From positions 1,385,501 through 1,449,500 of the forward strand of contig NC_089438.1 in assembly GCF_026210795.1 (NCBI RefSeq): 64,000 nt of DNA. Direction: 5' to 3'. This DNA comes from Rhizophagus irregularis (lineage: Eukaryota; Glomeromycota; Glomeromycetes; Glomerales; Glomeraceae). The translations under genes were made by a program, and so were the position numbers. Below are positions 21,384-33,840 of the stretch, in pieces. Position 1 is the stretch's first letter. Each line of letters opens with the position of its first letter. The notes below the pieces were generated by a model, which was given only the letters and a program-made list of their open reading frames with translations, did not search any database and was not told the origin of the DNA.

Positions 21384-24300
21384 ATGTCAAAAGAAACTTT
21401 TCAAATTATGAAAAGACCAGGTTTCGGTAATAAAGGAGTACCGATAAAAATTCAAACAAACTTCTTTGAAGTTACTAATAAGATACCGAAAATGAAAATT
21501 ACACATTATGATGTAACGATATTTCCTGAGGTCCCTCCGCGATTAAATATTAATAGGAAAGTATTTAACCATTTTTCAGAGGAAAACCAAGTAGACCTTG
21601 GGGGCGTAAAACCAGTATTCGATGGTACATATTTGAAAAAAAAAAGATATATATTTTTCGTTACAAATGTCCAAATATTGAATAATGCAAAACGAATAAA
21701 ACGAATGTAATTTTATAATATAGAGAGATACCAAAATTGTGTTATGTAATTCTTTTTTTAAAATTATTAATGCTATATGATGTTTAAATATATGCTTGTA
21801 TTTAAAGAAGGAAATAGATACTTACTAACTAATAACAAATGTTTGTAGGAATAAAAAATATGTTTACACACAAGCCATTGCCATTTAAAGACAGAAGTTT
21901 TTATGTAAAAAACGTAAAATATCTTGAATTTTATTTTTTACTTTTTTTTGACTTTTTAAATTATTTAAGTTTAATTATCATAATTAGGTAGAATTAGAGG
22001 AGGACAACATGCCCATGGGTAGTAAACGTCCATTTCGAAGATTTACAATTAGGATAAGAAAAACTAGAGATTTTTTCATGGAAGACCTATTCCGATTTTT
22101 ACACGCAAAAGGCAAGATGACCTGGAATTGCAAAATGGGTAAGTTTTTTTTTCTTTATTTCTTTAATAAGAATGAATCTCATAATGGATTATAATAATAT
22201 TTATGTTATAAGCAATAACGGCAATGGGCGTCATTATCAGTCATGAGATTTTTACAAACCATCCTACTATACGTAATTTATTTTATACTTCGCAGGGAGC
22301 TATACCCCTCTTTGGGGGTATAGAGGCTTGGCCAGGGTATTACCAATTAGTACGTCCCACAATGGGAAAAATGATGATAAACATAGATTCAAGTGCTACC
22401 ACTTTCTATGAAGGTGGTCCACTTATTCAGATGATTGTAAAAATATTGGGTCTTAGATCTCCCAATGATCTACGTAAAGGATTATCAGATAGTAAGGACC
22501 GTCGAAAAGTTGAAAAGATAATAAAAAATCTTAGGATAAGTGATAATCATATACCGGAAAATAGACGAAATTTTAAGATTGAAAAATTAACTCGAAGTTC
22601 AGCTTCAGACACTACGATTAATAGAAATAAGATCGATGTGGAAACCTATTTTCAAAAAAAATACAAAAAACGTTTATTATACCCATTTCTCCCTTGTGTT
22701 GTTGTAGGAAAAAATTATTATCTTCCGATAGAAGTTTGTGACGTAATTCCGGTAATTATATTTTTATCTAGTGACATAATATAAGAATTTTTTTTTATCA
22801 TATTTATTTTGTATAGGGGCAACAACACATACGGAAATTGAATGAAATACAAACAGCTGACATGATTAAATTTACTTGCCAACCTCCGAGTGCTCGGGCA
22901 AATAAGATCCTGGCTAGTCTCAATATATTAGATTATCAAAATAACGAATACCTTAAACAATTCGGGATGGAAATATCAAACGATATGACTGTGGTAAGTT
23001 TGAAATATTATTATTGCATCATAGGAATGTATCATCAATAACGCGAATTTACAGGTAAACGCTAGGATTCTTCCCACTCCAATAATTCAGTACCACCAAA
23101 CATCAAAGGAGAATCGTATCGAACCGAAAGGTGGAGAATGGAATTTACGAGATAAAAGAGTAGCAACAGGTGCTACCCTTGGTTCATGGTCAGTTTTGGC
23201 CTTTTTAAATGAAAAGGAATTACCTGATAATATTATTATTGCATTCTTGAGAAAATTTTTTATTACATGTCAAGATACGGGAATGGTAAGTTAAAACCCA
23301 TTTCAGTATTATTCATTCAAGTTTCTAACTAATATTATTTAATCATTTATCTTTAATAGAATATTCTAAATAGATTTCCTCCTATATGTCGCGAAAATGG
23401 AAATACTGAAGAATCATTAAGAAAAGCCTGGTTGAGGGCTGGCAATAATGCGAAAGTTAAACCTCAGCTTATTCTATGTATTCTCCCACATAGATCAGTT
23501 TTGTATGGCGAAATTAAACGTGTTAGTGACACAGTTATTGGTGTCGCAACACAGTGTGTCCTAAGTAAAAAAGCGAAAACCCTGAAAAAACAATATCTTG
23601 CAAACATTTGCCTAAAGATAAACGTTAAACTTGGAGGAGAGAATTCATTTCTTATTCCCGAACATATTCAATTTGTGGCAGATGAACCTACTATTTTGAT
23701 GGGCGCAGACATTACTCATCCTTCGCTTGGTAAATTGTATATTTTTTTTTTTCGTATGAATTATTTTACTAATATATTTATGTTTCTCGCATATCTCTTC
23801 AGGTGGTTACATAAGTCCATCTTATGCTGCCTTATGTGGTTCTATGAATGCTAGGGCGTCACGTTATGTAGCATCACTTAGGGTTCAAACCGGTCATACT
23901 GAAATAATAAAAGATTTAAAAGATATGGTTAAAGAATTGTTAAAAACATTTTATCAAACTCATAGGTTAAAACCTAAAAAAATTTTATTTTACCGAAATG
24001 GAGTTTCAAAGAGTCGATATATTGATGTGCTAGGGAGTGAACTAACCGCGATTAAAGGTAATTAATACATATTATTCTTAGATTTATTCACACTTTTCGT
24101 TAATCTATTTAATTATTACAGGCGCGTGTAAAAGTCTTGAGACTAATTATGAACCCACTATCACGTTTGTTTTGGTAAAGAAGAGACGCCACACACGTTT
24201 TTTCCCAATGGAAAGTAAATATACTGATAGAACGGGAAATTGTCTTCCTGGTACCGTTGTTGAAACGGACATTACACATCCATTTGAATTTGATTTTTGT

Positions 24301-24868
24301 AAGTAATTAAATTTAAATTGATGTATAAATTTTGTAGCATTTCTAAATGACTTTAAATTCTTACCAGATTTATTAAGTCATGCTGGAATAACGGGGACGT
24401 CTCGGCCAACTCATTATCAAGTTTTATATGACGAAAATGGATTTGATGCAGATGGGTTAAGTAATTTAATCTAATTTAATAATTAATTGTTATACGTAAC
24501 TAATATATAATTAATAATTTAGGTTACAAACGTTATCTTATAATCTCTGTCATACTTATGCGCGTTGTACGCGTGCAGTATCTTTGGTAAGATTTTAAAT
24601 TGCATTTGTTATCATTGTATGCAGTAAATGATAAATATCGTATTATATTTAAATAATTTAAATAGGTACCTCCGGTATATTACGCCCACTTAGCTGCCAC
24701 CAGGGCAAAATTTTACTCATCCTATGACTTCGATACGGGAGAAACCACATTTGAAGCGGTAAAGGAAGCACTACGAAAGGTAAATTAAGGATATCTCAAA
24801 TGGGAATTATTCTCAATTATCTCATTTCTATAATTAACTCCACCTTTTAGGTTATGTACTTTATATAA
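21384..24868 (+). CDS. Argonaute protein with Asn in the catalytic tetrad, 13 exons, 826 aa
   Basis: Exons: 21384-21624, 21849-21904, 21988-22138, 22213-22751, 22817-22993, 23055-23285, 23360-23729, 23803-24057, 24122-24298, 24368-24455, 24523-24586, 24666-24779, 24851-24868. All introns are GT-AG; the sum is 2481 bases, in frame throughout. The N domain opens with [20 protein letters not shown], and linker and PAZ regions follow. The MID pocket keeps Y514, K518, Q530, K551 and K555 for the guide 5' phosphate. The PIWI domain has D582 (GADITHP), E622 (GHTEIIKDL) and H791 (YYAHLAA), but the third acid is N654 (FYRNGVS instead of FYRDGVS). The protein should bind small RNA yet may lack slicing. 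The last exon gives the family-typical end VMYFI. Without the last splice the frame would end KVN, which fits the family less well. Large Argonaute families are known in Glomeromycotina. Confidence 0.92.
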
Positions 24869-24885
24869 AAACACCGTTTTCGTAA

Positions 24886-24891
24886 AATAAA
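24886..24891 (+). terminator. polyadenylation signal of the Argonaute gene
   Basis: AATAAA 18 bases after the stop codon. Confidence 0.45.
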
Positions 24892-25235
24892 GTTATTAGA
24901 AATGAAAATTTTTACCTTTCTTTATTTTATAAGAAGTATGGAATCGTGTATTTAAACCAAAAAAAAATCTATTTTAAATTTTAAATTTTATCAATTGAAT
25001 TATTTCGGGTTAAAAATATTTGTAAATGGTATTTAAACTAAAAAAAAAAAAATTTTTGTATTTATATCGGAGATTGGCTTTATAAAATATAATTGCCAAC
25101 TGTTACAATAGTGTTGTGTACTTGTGTTAATAGGGAGATTTAAACTTTGTTTTATTTCTATGCATTTCTTAAATGTGCTTTAAAGCACTAACTTAAACGG
25201 TTAACAAAGAAATGCGTGTTACCTAAAAAAAACTA
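24892..25235. other. intergenic stretch
   Basis: AT-rich with A/T runs; nothing recognisable. Confidence 0.35.
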
Positions 25236-26012
25236 ATAAAGATTTAGACACACTATATACAACCCAACCTTTGTAGACTCGGAACGTATTACAAATTTTT
25301 ATTTTTATTTTTATTTTTTTTTTTTAACGGTAAAAGCAATACGTACTATCTTTTTTTTTAATTTCTTTATTTGACTTTTTAGGGACTATTCAGATCTTAG
25401 AAATGTAGGCTTTCCGTACATGGGTAGATTCTTTTTGATCTTTTTATCTCTTTAACATTTGCTAATTATCCATTTTCTTTCTTTTTTAAAAAGATAAGAT
25501 ATATCTTTGAAGGCCGCCATGATTATGAGCACCATAAAAGACTGTGGTCCTACGTGATCCTTTTACATGGCATGTAAGAGACTGATAATCATTATCTTTA
25601 GTTATTTATACTTCCAAAAATAATATTAAAAATATTATCTAAATGAGAAAAATCTATTGTATATTGCTGTTATATGATTTAGTTGCACCTAAAAAGTATG
25701 GTGTGATAGCGTGATGCACGAGATCTATGATAAGCAAAATAATTGAAAAAAATAAAATAATAAAAAAAAAGAAAAAAAACTTTGATAGTTTTTCACATAA
25801 TCCAAACTTTTAAAATCAATTAAATTTCTTCAAAATTCCTAACAAAACAAATCAGTTCGAAGTTATCCATTCCATCTATCGTAACAGCTAAACCCACTGA
25901 AAAAACAGATTGAACCAGTTAAAGGTTCTATTTGTATATAAACCGTGTAATAAAATAAAAAGGTTTACATATTATCATAGGATCTGATTGGAAATTAAAA
26001 ATAATGTGTAAT
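25236..26012. repeat. left arm of a large diverged inverted duplication
   Basis: Pairs in inverted order with 42541-44110. Landmarks near both ends match: GATTTAGACACACTATATAC corresponds to the reverse complement of GTATATGAGTGTCTAAATC, GATCCTACGTG-type words and AACTTTGATAGTTTTTCACA match, and TTACATATTATCATAGGATC matches near the inner end. The right arm holds about 0.85 kb of extra sequence. No coding capacity seen. Confidence 0.6.
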
Positions 26013-26439
26013 ATTGAGAAAAATGATCAATTATCGAGTTTTTCTCAGAAAATTTTTTATAGAGTAAATTATGTAAACATTTGGTTATTCCTTCAAATGC
26101 ATTGTCAAATATTGATGACAACTTAAATTTATTTATTTGTAATACAAAAATTTTAATACATTGTTCCCAAATTTCATTAGTTTACTTGTGTGGATATATT
26201 TTGCTAAAAAGAAAAATAATAGTGAAACTAAAAATTGATAATAAATAGTTAATTCGCTTGGAGTTCCATGTGTATAAAAATGTAATCACGTGATTCATGA
26301 TGGAAAAAAAAAGCTCGTTATTCTATATCTTAAATCCTGACTTCATTGATAATCCGGTTACTTTGTTAAACATGCATAACCACAATCATCTATTCTTCTT
26401 TAACCATATGATAAAGTATATTAAATAGCCGTAAATAGT

Positions 26440-27069
26440 TGCAGCAAGAATTCAGGCGATGAGAGAGGCGACGTTGAGAGAAAGAGGAAAGAAAAGACAG
26501 AAGGCGGAAGGAAAGGAGAGAACAAAAATGAATGGGTTGCATCCTGCAGTCGAAGTCACGTGATTCACGTAAAAAATTTTCCGATAACAAATTTACGCGG
26601 GGTGCGGCGAGGCAGCAGAATGAGACAATGAGTGACCGGATTTTGGACTGACGGCCCCTCCCAAACCAACCGTACCATTAGGTCGAATTGCTTTTAGCTT
26701 AGTGTTTAACATAGGGGTTTTTGATTAGTTTAGAATTCACAAACTTACTAACTTGTTTTTTGTAGGGAACCGTGGGGAAGAGGAGGGATAAAATTGGGCG
26801 AGATGCTGTTTTTTTTAGTTTATTTTAGGTTTTTTGGGGGATTTCTTCACGTTAGGTATGAGACGAGGTTTTTATTTATTAATTGTGTGTTCGTGCAACT
26901 GCATATTTTAGTGCATATGTCTACTGTGTGCTCCTGGTAATGTATTTAGATAGGTCTTTTTGCTATAGAGCTGCCAACTATCTGGTTGGCTTCTCTAAGT
27001 ATTTCTAAATATTATATATGTACTCGTACTAAATTTAATAAAGAAATGCGTTGCAAGAAAAAAAAAAAA
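26440..27069 (+). mobile_element. candidate retroposon ending in a poly(A) tail
   Basis: A segment of higher GC content ends with AATAAAGAAATGCGTTGCAAG followed by A13. A 3' hairpin (26967-26996) with arms GCCAAC/GTTGGC and AGAG/CTCT lies about 60 bases before the tail, as in 3' ends of some LINE and SINE families. No ORF and no clear target duplication; the left border is approximate. Confidence 0.35.
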
Positions 27070-27319
27070 GTCGTACATAGTTCCAAAAAAAATAATTAAA
27101 ATGCGTTTATGCAATAAAGCACTACATCCACTATATCCTATAATTTATCATATATGCGGTCTTTATACATAATTTTTATTAAACTAAGGTCTAGCTATAA
27201 GCTATAGCAAGTAGCAACTATACATTAATTATATGATCTATCTCTAATAACTTATAGCGCAGCCCATACAGTAGTTTCTACATGATCAACCGTAAAATAC
27301 TGCGTAAACCCTCGTATTC

Positions 27320-27493
27320 TCACGTGAATCCTTGTAGATCTGGACTTTTGTGTCCCACACTACGGGAACACATCCTCTGCAAGTTTATGCCATCATCAAA
27401 GCCATCAATTGCCTCATCATTCTCTTCAACCATTGGTTCTTCAAACCTCTTAAACCTTCCATTTTTAGTCACCATATGCGATAACATCTGCAT
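27320..27493 (-). CDS. small frame or exon relic, 57 aa
   Basis: On the minus strand an ATG-initiated frame reads MVTKNGRFKRFEEPMVEEND and later CSRSVGHKSPDLQGFT before TGA. It stays open for a further ~15 codons upstream of the ATG. The composition is clearly protein-like in an AT-rich background. The family is not recognised; it may be the surviving end of a larger, possibly transposon-borne gene. Confidence 0.4.
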   Translation of the reverse strand: MQMLSHMVTKNGRFKRFEEPMVEENDEAIDGFDDGINLQRMCSRSVGHKSPDLQGFT

Positions 27494-27499
27494 GATTGT

Positions 27500-28684
27500 G
27501 TAATAGTTTATTTTTCTCGGAACAATTAGTATACTGAATTTAAATATAAATATGGTGAAAAATGATGCAACCCTTAAAAAAATAATTTTATCATCATGTA
27601 CTATTTGTTATCCTCAACCTTAAGTAATTACATACACTGTTCTTGTTTATATATTAAAAAAGTCATGAAATATCAAAGTGAAAGAAAACTTTTTAAGGTA
27701 AATTTTGAAGTTTGTTAAATAAAGTTTATGTTTATAAAATTTTAATTTTAATTTTAATTTTTAATTTTTTTTTTAGATTGAGGAAATAATAATAAATTAT
27801 AAAAGAAAAACATTTGTCCAATATTATTGGGTAAGTTTATTAGCTTGAAAAAAATTATACCTTACAACAAATTGTTTTAATGTGAATTATTTTTACTCAT
27901 ATTATTATCATTCCAATTAGGATTGAAGATATGGTACAACTTTCATATCTGGAGATGAATGAATGAAATTAGTTTATAAAATACGAAGAATGGATTCCAT
28001 ATATTCTAATGATAACTCAAAGAAAATTTATTAGAATATGAAATTTATAAATTAATTTTTGAAAATTGTAAGTTGTAAAAATGTAAAGCATTTTTATTTA
28101 AATACTTTGAAATGGTTTGGATGAAATTTACAATTTAATTTTTAAAAAATTTATAAAAATGTAAAATATTATACTTAATTTTATAACTTATGAATAGTAT
28201 GTTTACCTAGTGTAATGATGTTAGAATCTTTCTTTGTATGAAATTTATAAATTAATTTTTTTAGTTATTGTGAAAATGTAAAATATTTTTATTTGTATAC
28301 TTAATTTTATAACTTATAATAAAATAGTGTGTTTACCTAGTGTAATGATGTTAATGAAAAAGAAATATATCTTCAAATATTTCATGGAAACTTAATAAAA
28401 GAAAAATTTTGGGAAATTACACATCCAAAACAATTTAAAACATTTGGAATACAAGAAAAAAAAAACAAACAAACAATTCACATAATTGTAAATTACCAAT
28501 AAAATATTTATTCTTTTATAACAAATCAATCAAACATGTTAATAAAGTTATCACCAACTTTGGTCAATGTATTTATTATATAACAATCATTTTTGCCATT
28601 GATAAAGATTTAAATTTTACAAAACCAATTTATTTATTCAATAAAAAAAAAAACAAAAACTAAATTCAATTAATTTATAGTACA
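27500..28684. other. AT-rich intergenic stretch with a short internal duplication
   Basis: The motif GTGTAATGATGTTAGAATC/GTGTAATGATGTTAATG with preceding TGTTTACCTA occurs twice about 130 bp apart (near 28200 and 28335), within a diverged tandem duplication. No gene seen. Confidence 0.4.
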
Positions 28685-29125
28685 AAAGCTTTATATAATA
28701 ATAAAAAATTTTATCTTATACAATTTGAAATACTTCACTTCTTTCACAATAAATTTATTTTCAGTTGTTCTATCGATTTTTCATAGAAATTTTTTTTTTA
28801 CTACAATAATAACTACAAAATTAATAGTAAGGGTCGTCCTCAATATAGTAAAATCATTGTACGAAATAATGGACCGTTAAAAATCCCATTAAATGTAGCA
28901 TAATATTCATTCATTATAGGACTTAAAATATAACTCTCAATTCTATCATCGTTATTAAAAAGAGAATATAAATTTAACTACCATCAGATATCGATTATAT
29001 CCCCTGAGAATTTCGCTACTATCTTTTACTTTAATAACGATATTGATTATCCCAAATTTCATGAAATTTATCGCTTGAAAATTCATTACGAGACCCGCAA
29101 ATAATAATTTGAAATCATAAGAAGA
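28685..29125 (-). pseudogene. degraded TLDc-domain relic
   Basis: Pieces in shifting minus-strand frames read CGSRNEFSSDKFHEIWDNQ, then VIKVKDSSEILRGYN, then ESYILSPI and NGPLF, in the order of a TLDc domain (family pattern: SRDGF...FH..CD....V.I.KV...ILGGYNP...S.IFS). Stops and frameshifts separate the pieces. Fungal TLDc proteins, often with BTB or kinase domains, are numerous in Glomeromycotina. This is a decayed 3' portion without the upstream domains. Confidence 0.55.
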
Positions 29126-29221
29126 AGTTAACATTTCTGTCTGTCAATCCATTTTGAGATTAATAATTTTGGAATCAACAGTTCTTAGTTATACGATGTT
29201 TTGATTTATCACAAGGGGTAA

Positions 29222-29439
29222 TACCGTATAGCACTGCCTAAGAGACCCCCCTATCTGCGTACCCCACTATAATATACCCGGGTATGATATGTGGTTAAAA
29301 AATCTTAATTCTAGTAAGAATTCGGCTAATTCTGGCCAATTTTTCCATATTCCATACAAGATACCCCCGGGTATAATTCAATTTTTAAGTTGGTGAAATT
29401 GATATATACCCGGGGTATTTTAGGCAGTGCTATACGGTA
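29222..29439. mobile_element. miniature element with perfect 18-20 bp TIRs and TA flanks
   Basis: TACCGTATAGCACTGCCTAA at the left is the exact reverse complement of the right end. If the outer TA is the target duplication, the element is 29224-29437 (214 bp), as for Tc1/mariner-derived miniature elements. The interior carries several CCCGGGTAT-like palindromes. Confidence 0.8.
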
Positions 29440-29940
29440 CTTTAAAAAAATATTATACGGAAATGTATAGAGGTTAAATCGTAAAATTTAATAAGGTAAT
29501 AGAATTTATTTCTTTGAATAACTTGTTGTTCAGATGAATAATTCTGGATTTTGAGTAAAGTCCCATTTAATTATATGTTCTCAAACCTCGACTTCACTCA
29601 TTTGAAGATTATCATTTGAATAATTGAAATTATAAGTTTTACGAAGTTGGAAAAGAAATTTGGTGATTTAAAATCCTTATTAAATCAGTACACTATTTTG
29701 AAGTTCCCATGAAAAAAAAATCAAAACCTGTTTGATAAATGAAAATGAAATTTTGTTCCATTTGTTTTTGATCAAAAGTTGATTGTAGTCATTATGATTA
29801 ATTCCTGAAGATTAAGTTCTCTGGATTTTAATTATCTGAAGTATCATATTCTTTCATAAGAAAGACTCCCACTATAAATGTATCTAAAATATAAAATTAT
29901 ATACATTTTTTTTTTAAAAAAAAAAATTATAAAGTTATTA
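29440..29940. other. AT-rich intergenic stretch
   Basis: No gene, repeat or element end recognised. Confidence 0.35.
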
Positions 29941-30143
29941 GAGTCCATCATTTAATATTATTTTTTTTTTATTTTTTAAAAAAAAGTTTTATCAGTTTAA
30001 TATATATTAATTAATTGAACATTATGTAAACTATATATTGATATTTTAAATATAGCAAAGCTTAAAAAAAGTTCAATACAGAAATTATGATAAAAAAAAA
30101 CTATCTTATAACGAGCGTCAATTATAAAGTGGTAGCAGCTTTG
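29941..30143. repeat. dispersed repeat, inverted relative to 6158-6386
   Basis: Reverse-complement match to 6158-6386 with many substitutions. Confidence 0.5.
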
Positions 30144-32450
30144 AAAAGTAACGCCTACGGTTAAGCAAAATGATAATTTGGATATCTCATCGTCACTCGA
30201 ATATATTTTAAGTTTGGGTGATAACGATTCTATGTCTTTTCGACAACTGATGGTTAAGACTGCTTTTTTAGTAGCATTAGTAACGGCTAGCCGCCCTTCT
30301 GATATAGTTAGAAATCTTTACACTCCAGTTAGCGAGTAGATTACCTTTTTGTGAATGACCATAGGAGCAAGCGAGTGAGCGAGCAGAGCGAGTGAGCGTA
30401 GTAATCCACACCTCTAACATAAAAGTAAACTTGTCACTCTGACACATTCTCAAACACACGAGTACGTGTAAAATTGTATAATCAATCCAGCGTAATTTTA
30501 GAAGATTTGTTTAGAATTCTGTACATGCAAGTTAATATAAGACGTGATCACAAAAAATCAATGTAAATTTCACCTTACCAGAATAACTTAAAGCTTGAAG
30601 GCATCTACGTCACGTGATATTTATTAACGTTGCCTCGGGAAGCAGATTCATTTTAATAGTTAACGAACGAAAATTTGTATAATAAGACGTCAGTATGAGT
30701 GAAAAATTACGTGTATAAGCTTTTTATTTGCGGATATGTTTGTAATTTTGGTTATTCGAGTATATTAAACGAAAAAACACGTGTATGTGTGTACATGGTT
30801 ATCAATATTTATAAGTTATCAACGATTAATATCACGATTATTAACCAATTATAGCAGATGATTGTAAAGATTTGGTCACGTAGTGATCAAATCTGTCCAA
30901 TCAGAATGCTAGAATTGGTTAATAATAGTATATTTATCAACGCAAAGCACAATAACGATATACGATATTATCGTGCCCATTGACTTTAGCTTAATTATAG
31001 CTTAACGTTAATTATAGCTTATTTTTGATTTTTTAAAAATAACAAAATTATCGGCAATTATATTTAATTTATGGAGCACGATAATAGTATATAATATCAT
31101 TATCTTTTTCTAATTCTTTATATCGATCAACCAATGAAAATTATTAAAGCGATATTGGAAATTCATTAAAAAAATTTTTTTGTGATATCTTTATTTTATT
31201 AGTTAAATGGGGGACAGGAATAATCTTGATATTTACTAATTTATATAAAGTAATTTTTCTTATACCATTTTATAGTTTTTATTTATTTTATCGTTAAGAT
31301 AAGTGCTAAGATATAATATTGGAGAAAATCTTTTACTGAAATTGAATTAAACCCTTATGAATTTATCCAAATATTTGAATAATCTATTTATAACTAGGAA
31401 AACGGAAAACGTTAAAGCCCATCGCGTTTATTTACTCAGTATCTTTTTTTATTAAAACATAACAGACAAAAAAAATTGATTACGAAAAATAGCACAGGTA
31501 GGTAAATAAAACTAGGAAACGGGAACTGTTGGAGTGTCCGAAGCATTATAATTACATGATCATCAATAATTGTAATATTAAAAAAAAAATTGTAACAGTT
31601 AGTGTGCATACTCCCGAAGATGCTCCTAAACACTTAATCTATTGATATTCTAACAATGCAGTCATAATTAATATAGACTATGAAAATGTAGCTTAGATAC
31701 CTGTTCCAAGGAAGATTATTTCGGTAACTTTATTTGAAGACATAAAAATGATTCAGTTTGATCAAATTTCTGATCATATTAAAAATTCTTGTAATATTCG
31801 TCTAAGATATCTCACTAAAAACTTTTGTTCTAAGCCACAATATAATCAGTTTTCACCCTTAATATAATTTTCAACAGTACTTCTTCTATCAAAATAAGTA
31901 AAAGTTTAACCCTTTCTGCTTAAAGTTTTACTCATTTATTTATTAAAGTTTTGTTGATATCACGGAGTTACGCGTTTGTATATTATTTTTTAGCTATGCA
32001 AAATCAATATCAATATAACAGCTAAATTTGTATATATGTAACACGAAATTTTATTCGTCGACCAGGCTATAGTACAGAACGACATTGCATTTGAAATGCG
32101 TAGAAGTAGAATGTCCTCATACTTCGGACAATAAGCAATTACAAAATCATCAGTTACAAGGTATAATCAAAAAAGGAAAAAGCAAGGGCTAAAATGTAAG
32201 GTGACGTCAGCGGATGGAAGGAAGGAAAATTGCATGGGTTACCACAAAATCGTCTAATGCAGTACAGTAGAATGTCCTTCGCTAACTTCGCTAACGCTCC
32301 GGACAATTAACGCGCATAGAAATCATGATAACAAAAAACAATTTTTTTTTTTTGCTTTGCTATAATGTAAACAAATATACGGGTAAAGTTACAAAGAAGA
32401 AACCTAATGCTCGCTTCATTGAGTGTAATTATGTAAATCCTAACTAACTA
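30144..32450. other. intergenic stretch with short duplicated motifs
   Basis: Contains a GCGAGTGAGCGAGCAGAGCG simple repeat (about 30370-30398) and paired TTAATTATAGCTTAACG words near 30990-31020. Two related segments with AGTAGAATGTCC and CGGACAAT lie near 32110 and 32268. No exon is supported. Confidence 0.35.
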
Positions 32451-32459
32451 TCCTCTTAT

Positions 32460-33345
32460 TCTATGTTAAATTTAATAACAAAAGTATTGTTCATTTTACA
32501 ATAAACAATGATACAATATATCGTCAAATTGTCAGTTTGTCTTATTTTTATGGAGGATATGTAACAGATGAATTGTTTTGTGCTTGGCCGAATATCACTA
32601 CTAATCTCAATAATAATATGAGTGAAAACATTATTTCATAATTTTAGTGATCTTTTTTGTAACTCTCATACTATTCCTAATAATTTACTGTCGTGACGGC
32701 AAGCCTAAATTAATTTTCAATAATTATATGTGAAGAACCGATCATATGAAGATAATTATGGAAGTTTAGAATATAAATTGGAATTAAAACCAAAACTAGT
32801 AGAACAACTACTCAATCCAATGAAGTTCGTCTTAAAGTTTTTTTCACATATATTTTCAAGACGATGGCATGTGCCATGACTATTACATTGTATAGTTTGC
32901 GAGATTTGCTAAATTTAGAACAACAAGAATATATAAATAATTGGAGATTAATAAATTTCACAAATTTCTTTATTTTTAGAATGCAAAAACGTGATGAATA
33001 TGTATTTTTTTTAATCTTTATATTAAAAGGGGTTTAGCACAAAAATATAATTTTTCTTGCATAAATTGTAGAAAAAGTTTAAAAAGACATTTTGCAAGAA
33101 AAAATATGTTTCATCTGCTGGTGTTCCATTAATTGAAAAAGTTAACAAAAGATCTGAAGAATCTGGAAGGGTTCAAATTTTGGAAACTTTATTACGAGAT
33201 TATCATTTAAGTTATTATTTGAAGAAAGTTAAAGATGTTAAAACTAAACATAAAAAACTCGTTAAAAAATATGATGAAAGTAACAGGCAAGACAAAAAAA
33301 ATACAGAAAATACAAAACTTAATGCTATTATAGTTTTTATAGTTT
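32460..33345 (+). pseudogene. pseudogene copy of the membrane-protein gene at 36615
   Basis: Collinear, diverged match to exons 2-5 of the gene at 36615-38099: AATATCACTACTAATCTCAATAATAA against AATATTACTACTAATATCAA, then TATAAATTGGAATTAAA, and GGGTTCAAATTTTGGAAAC near the end. Intron remnants such as ATATTAAAAG before GGGTTTAGC remain, so this is a genomic duplicate and not a retrocopy. In-frame stops (for example TAG in GGGTTTAGCAC), frameshifts and an insertion in the first part destroy the frame. Exon 1 with the first membrane segment is not found. Confidence 0.75.
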
Positions 33346-33601
33346 GAATAATACAATCAGCCCTCAATACAGCGAGCCCTTCAAGTTTTCACCTCAAATT
33401 CGTTATAAGATTATAATAATTTAATTGGATGTTATCACGTGTCGAGAAAATATAGTTAGTTATTATGATAATAGTATCAATACAACAGATTAGTGAAGAT
33501 TTACTTAATTAAAGAATTTGATTCTTTAAATGTAAAATAATTTATTATGTTTAATGTACACTTCAATCGATTAACTTGTTCATTGTTCGGCAATAAATAC
33601 T

Positions 33602-33717
33602 TGTTATTCCATGGGTATCAATGAATAACTGAAATATTCACCGATGCCTTGGGGCCCCCCGAAGGGAGGGGAGCATCGGTGTATATGGAGTATTTACTAG
33701 ATACCCATGGAATAACA
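33602..33717. mobile_element. palindromic miniature element A
   Basis: TGTTATTCCATGGGTATC at the left is the exact reverse complement of GATACCCATGGAATAACA at the right. Inside, CACCGATGC and GCATCGGTG form a second hairpin around a GC-rich loop with GGGGCCCCCC. About 116 bp. Confidence 0.7.
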
Positions 33718-33734
33718 GGTTTATCTCATTGTGT

Positions 33735-33840
33735 ATGGCGTATACACCAATGGATTTTATACTTTTTTATACTTTTTCTATACCGGTGGAATAATTTGCA
33801 AAAAAATCCATCGGTGTATACATAGTACCGATGGGATAAT
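33735..33840. mobile_element. palindromic miniature element B
   Basis: GTATACACCAATGGATTTT near the left pairs with AAAATCCATCGGTGTATAC near the right. It shares the CACCGATGG-like word with element A next to it, so the two may be one compound element or relatives. Confidence 0.55.

Noticed and set aside
26390-26590. 66-codon minus-strand frame
   Set aside because: Reads a purine-rich tract (GAGAGAAAGAGG) on the opposite strand, giving Ser/Leu/Phe repeats.
30277-30459. 60-codon minus-strand frame
   Set aside because: Spans the GCGAGTGAGCGAG simple repeat; no domain and no neighbours.
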